A stretch of 64,000 nt of DNA from an uncultured Propionivibrio sp. Lineage in GTDB: Bacteria; Pseudomonadota; Gammaproteobacteria; Burkholderiales; Rhodocyclaceae. The DNA lies in assembly GCF_963666255.1 (NCBI RefSeq), contig NZ_OY762655.1, forward strand, positions 744,001 through 808,000, given 5' to 3'. Below are positions 63,203-64,000 of this stretch, piece after piece. Below the pieces are notes generated by a model that worked only from the letters and a program-made list of their open reading frames with translations, was not told the origin of the DNA and ran no database searches. The stretch's first letter is position 1, and each line of letters begins with the position of its first letter. The position numbers and the translations under genes were made by a program.

Positions 63203-64000
63203 TCAGTCCGGCGCGTGCGCCAGTTCGGCGCGCAGCCAGTCGCGGAAACGGGCGACGACCGGCTTGTCGACGTCGCCGCGCGCAATGACGATGAAGTAAG
63301 AATAGAGCGACGGCAGCGTGATCTGAAACGGGATGACGAGCCGGCCGGCGGCCACATCGCTTTCGACATGCTGGCGGATGACGAGAGCAATACCCTGGCC
63401 TTCGAGCACCGCCTCGTGCACCAGCACGGAATTGGAAAAGCGCGGCCCGCGTTCGGCATCGACACCGACGACACCGGCACGCTTTAACCACGCGCGCCAG
63501 CTCGGCCGCTTGTCGATCGCCGGAATCATTTCGTCATGGATCAGCACCTGCTGCGCGATGTCCGCCGGCGTGCGCAAGGGCGGACCCGATCGCAACAGGG
63601 CCGGGCTGCAAACCGGCACGTACTCGGGCTGCAGCAGGCGTTCGACGGCATAGCCGGGATAATGCCCCTCGCCGAAACGGATCGCCACCTCGCCGGACGT
63701 GGCACCGGGCGTCGCCTGCCGCTTGGCAAGCTCGGCCAGTGTGCGCGGACCGTCGATATTGTCTGGATTGCTGGCGATGCGGATGGCGACATCGGGACTG
63801 CGCGCGGCAAAAGCGGCGACATGATGCACGAGCCAACGCGTGGCGAACGAAGGCGGCGCGCTGAGGGTGAGATCGAAGGCGCGCGGACGACGCGCCTGCT
63901 CTACGCCGGCGACGAAACTGTCGAGCCCGGCACGGATGCCGGGCAGCATCGCGACGCCCTGCTCGCTCAACTGCATGCCCTCCGGCAGACGCAGGAAGAG
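63203..64000 (-). CDS. LysR-family regulator, GcvA-like, truncated by the window end
   Basis: The C-terminal 265 residues of a LysR regulator; the frame stays open to the window edge (LFLRLPEGMQLSEQGVAML), so the helix-turn-helix lies beyond it. LTLSAPPSFATRWLVHHVAAFAARSPDV and CSPALLRSGPPLRTPADI are typical of GcvA/AmpR-like effector domains. Target genes are unknown because the divergent neighbour is outside the window. Confidence 0.85.
   Translation of the reverse strand, partial: LFLRLPEGMQLSEQGVAMLPGIRAGLDSFVAGVEQARRPRAFDLTLSAPPSFATRWLVHHVAAFAARSPDVAIRIASNPDNIDGPRTLAELAKRQATPGATSGEVAIRFGEGHYPGYAVERLLQPEYVPVCSPALLRSGPPLRTPADIAQQVLIHDEMIPAIDKRPSWRAWLKRAGVVGVDAERGPRFSNSVLVHEAVLEGQGIALVIRQHVESDVAAGRLVIPFQITLPSLYSYFIVIARGDVDKPVVARFRDWLRAELAHAPD

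Overview
The window is GC-rich, densely coded chromosomal DNA. Tripartite TRAP transporters, many LysR regulators, a CowN nitrogen-fixation accessory protein, a long-form phosphate acetyltransferase and an exported caspase-like protein point to a metabolically versatile, probably diazotrophic betaproteobacterium (a Rhodocyclales-type organism is my best guess; this is inference). I recognised no rRNA, tRNA, CRISPR array, insertion sequence or prophage.

Bases 1-20295 hold two paralogous catabolic clusters. Each has a CoA-acylating aldehyde dehydrogenase, a ThDP-dependent enzyme, a TIM-barrel isomerase-like protein, a shikimate-dehydrogenase-like enzyme and a complete DctPQM TRAP transporter. 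Cluster 1 (28-8844) adds a type II dehydroquinase-like enzyme. Cluster 2 (10168-20240) adds an HMG-CoA-lyase-like enzyme and a citrate-synthase/citryl-CoA-lyase-like enzyme. A LysR gene (8927-9847) lies between them. Two blocks (about 1.54 kb and 2.66 kb) appear identical between the clusters, whereas the transporters and AroE-like genes have diverged. The simplest reading is two related uptake routes feeding one core pathway, perhaps oxygen-independent cleavage of a quinate- or shikimate-like alicyclic compound. The substrate is not known from the sequence.

20617-27756 carries a D-glutamate-cyclase-domain protein, a chemoreceptor, a flavin-type oxidase plus class I amidotransferase operon divergent from a MocR/PdxR regulator, a small membrane protein and a LysR. 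27771-40376 is a minus-strand island: two loci of circularly permuted ATP-grasp, alpha-E and transglutaminase proteins (the amidoligase/peptide-modification type) flank an exported caspase-OmpA-secreted protein operon. 40905-44836 holds a patatin-like protein, modB-modC and a GNAT acetyltransferase. 44954-48781 is a probable 3-hydroxyaspartate utilisation operon under a YheO/DauR-type regulator.

48863-55565 holds a diguanylate cyclase, a DUF2799 lipoprotein, pta, a small DRR-motif protein, a polysaccharide deacetylase and a LysR. 55782-59315 encodes a three-subunit soluble complex: an iron-sulfur protein, a fumarate-reductase-like flavoprotein lacking the covalent-FAD histidine, and a NuoF-like NADH module. 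The last part has argG, cowN with a candidate sigma-54 promoter, three tandem small heat-shock genes behind a good sigma-32 promoter (the last one broken by an in-frame TAG), a large palindromic repeat and a truncated LysR gene.
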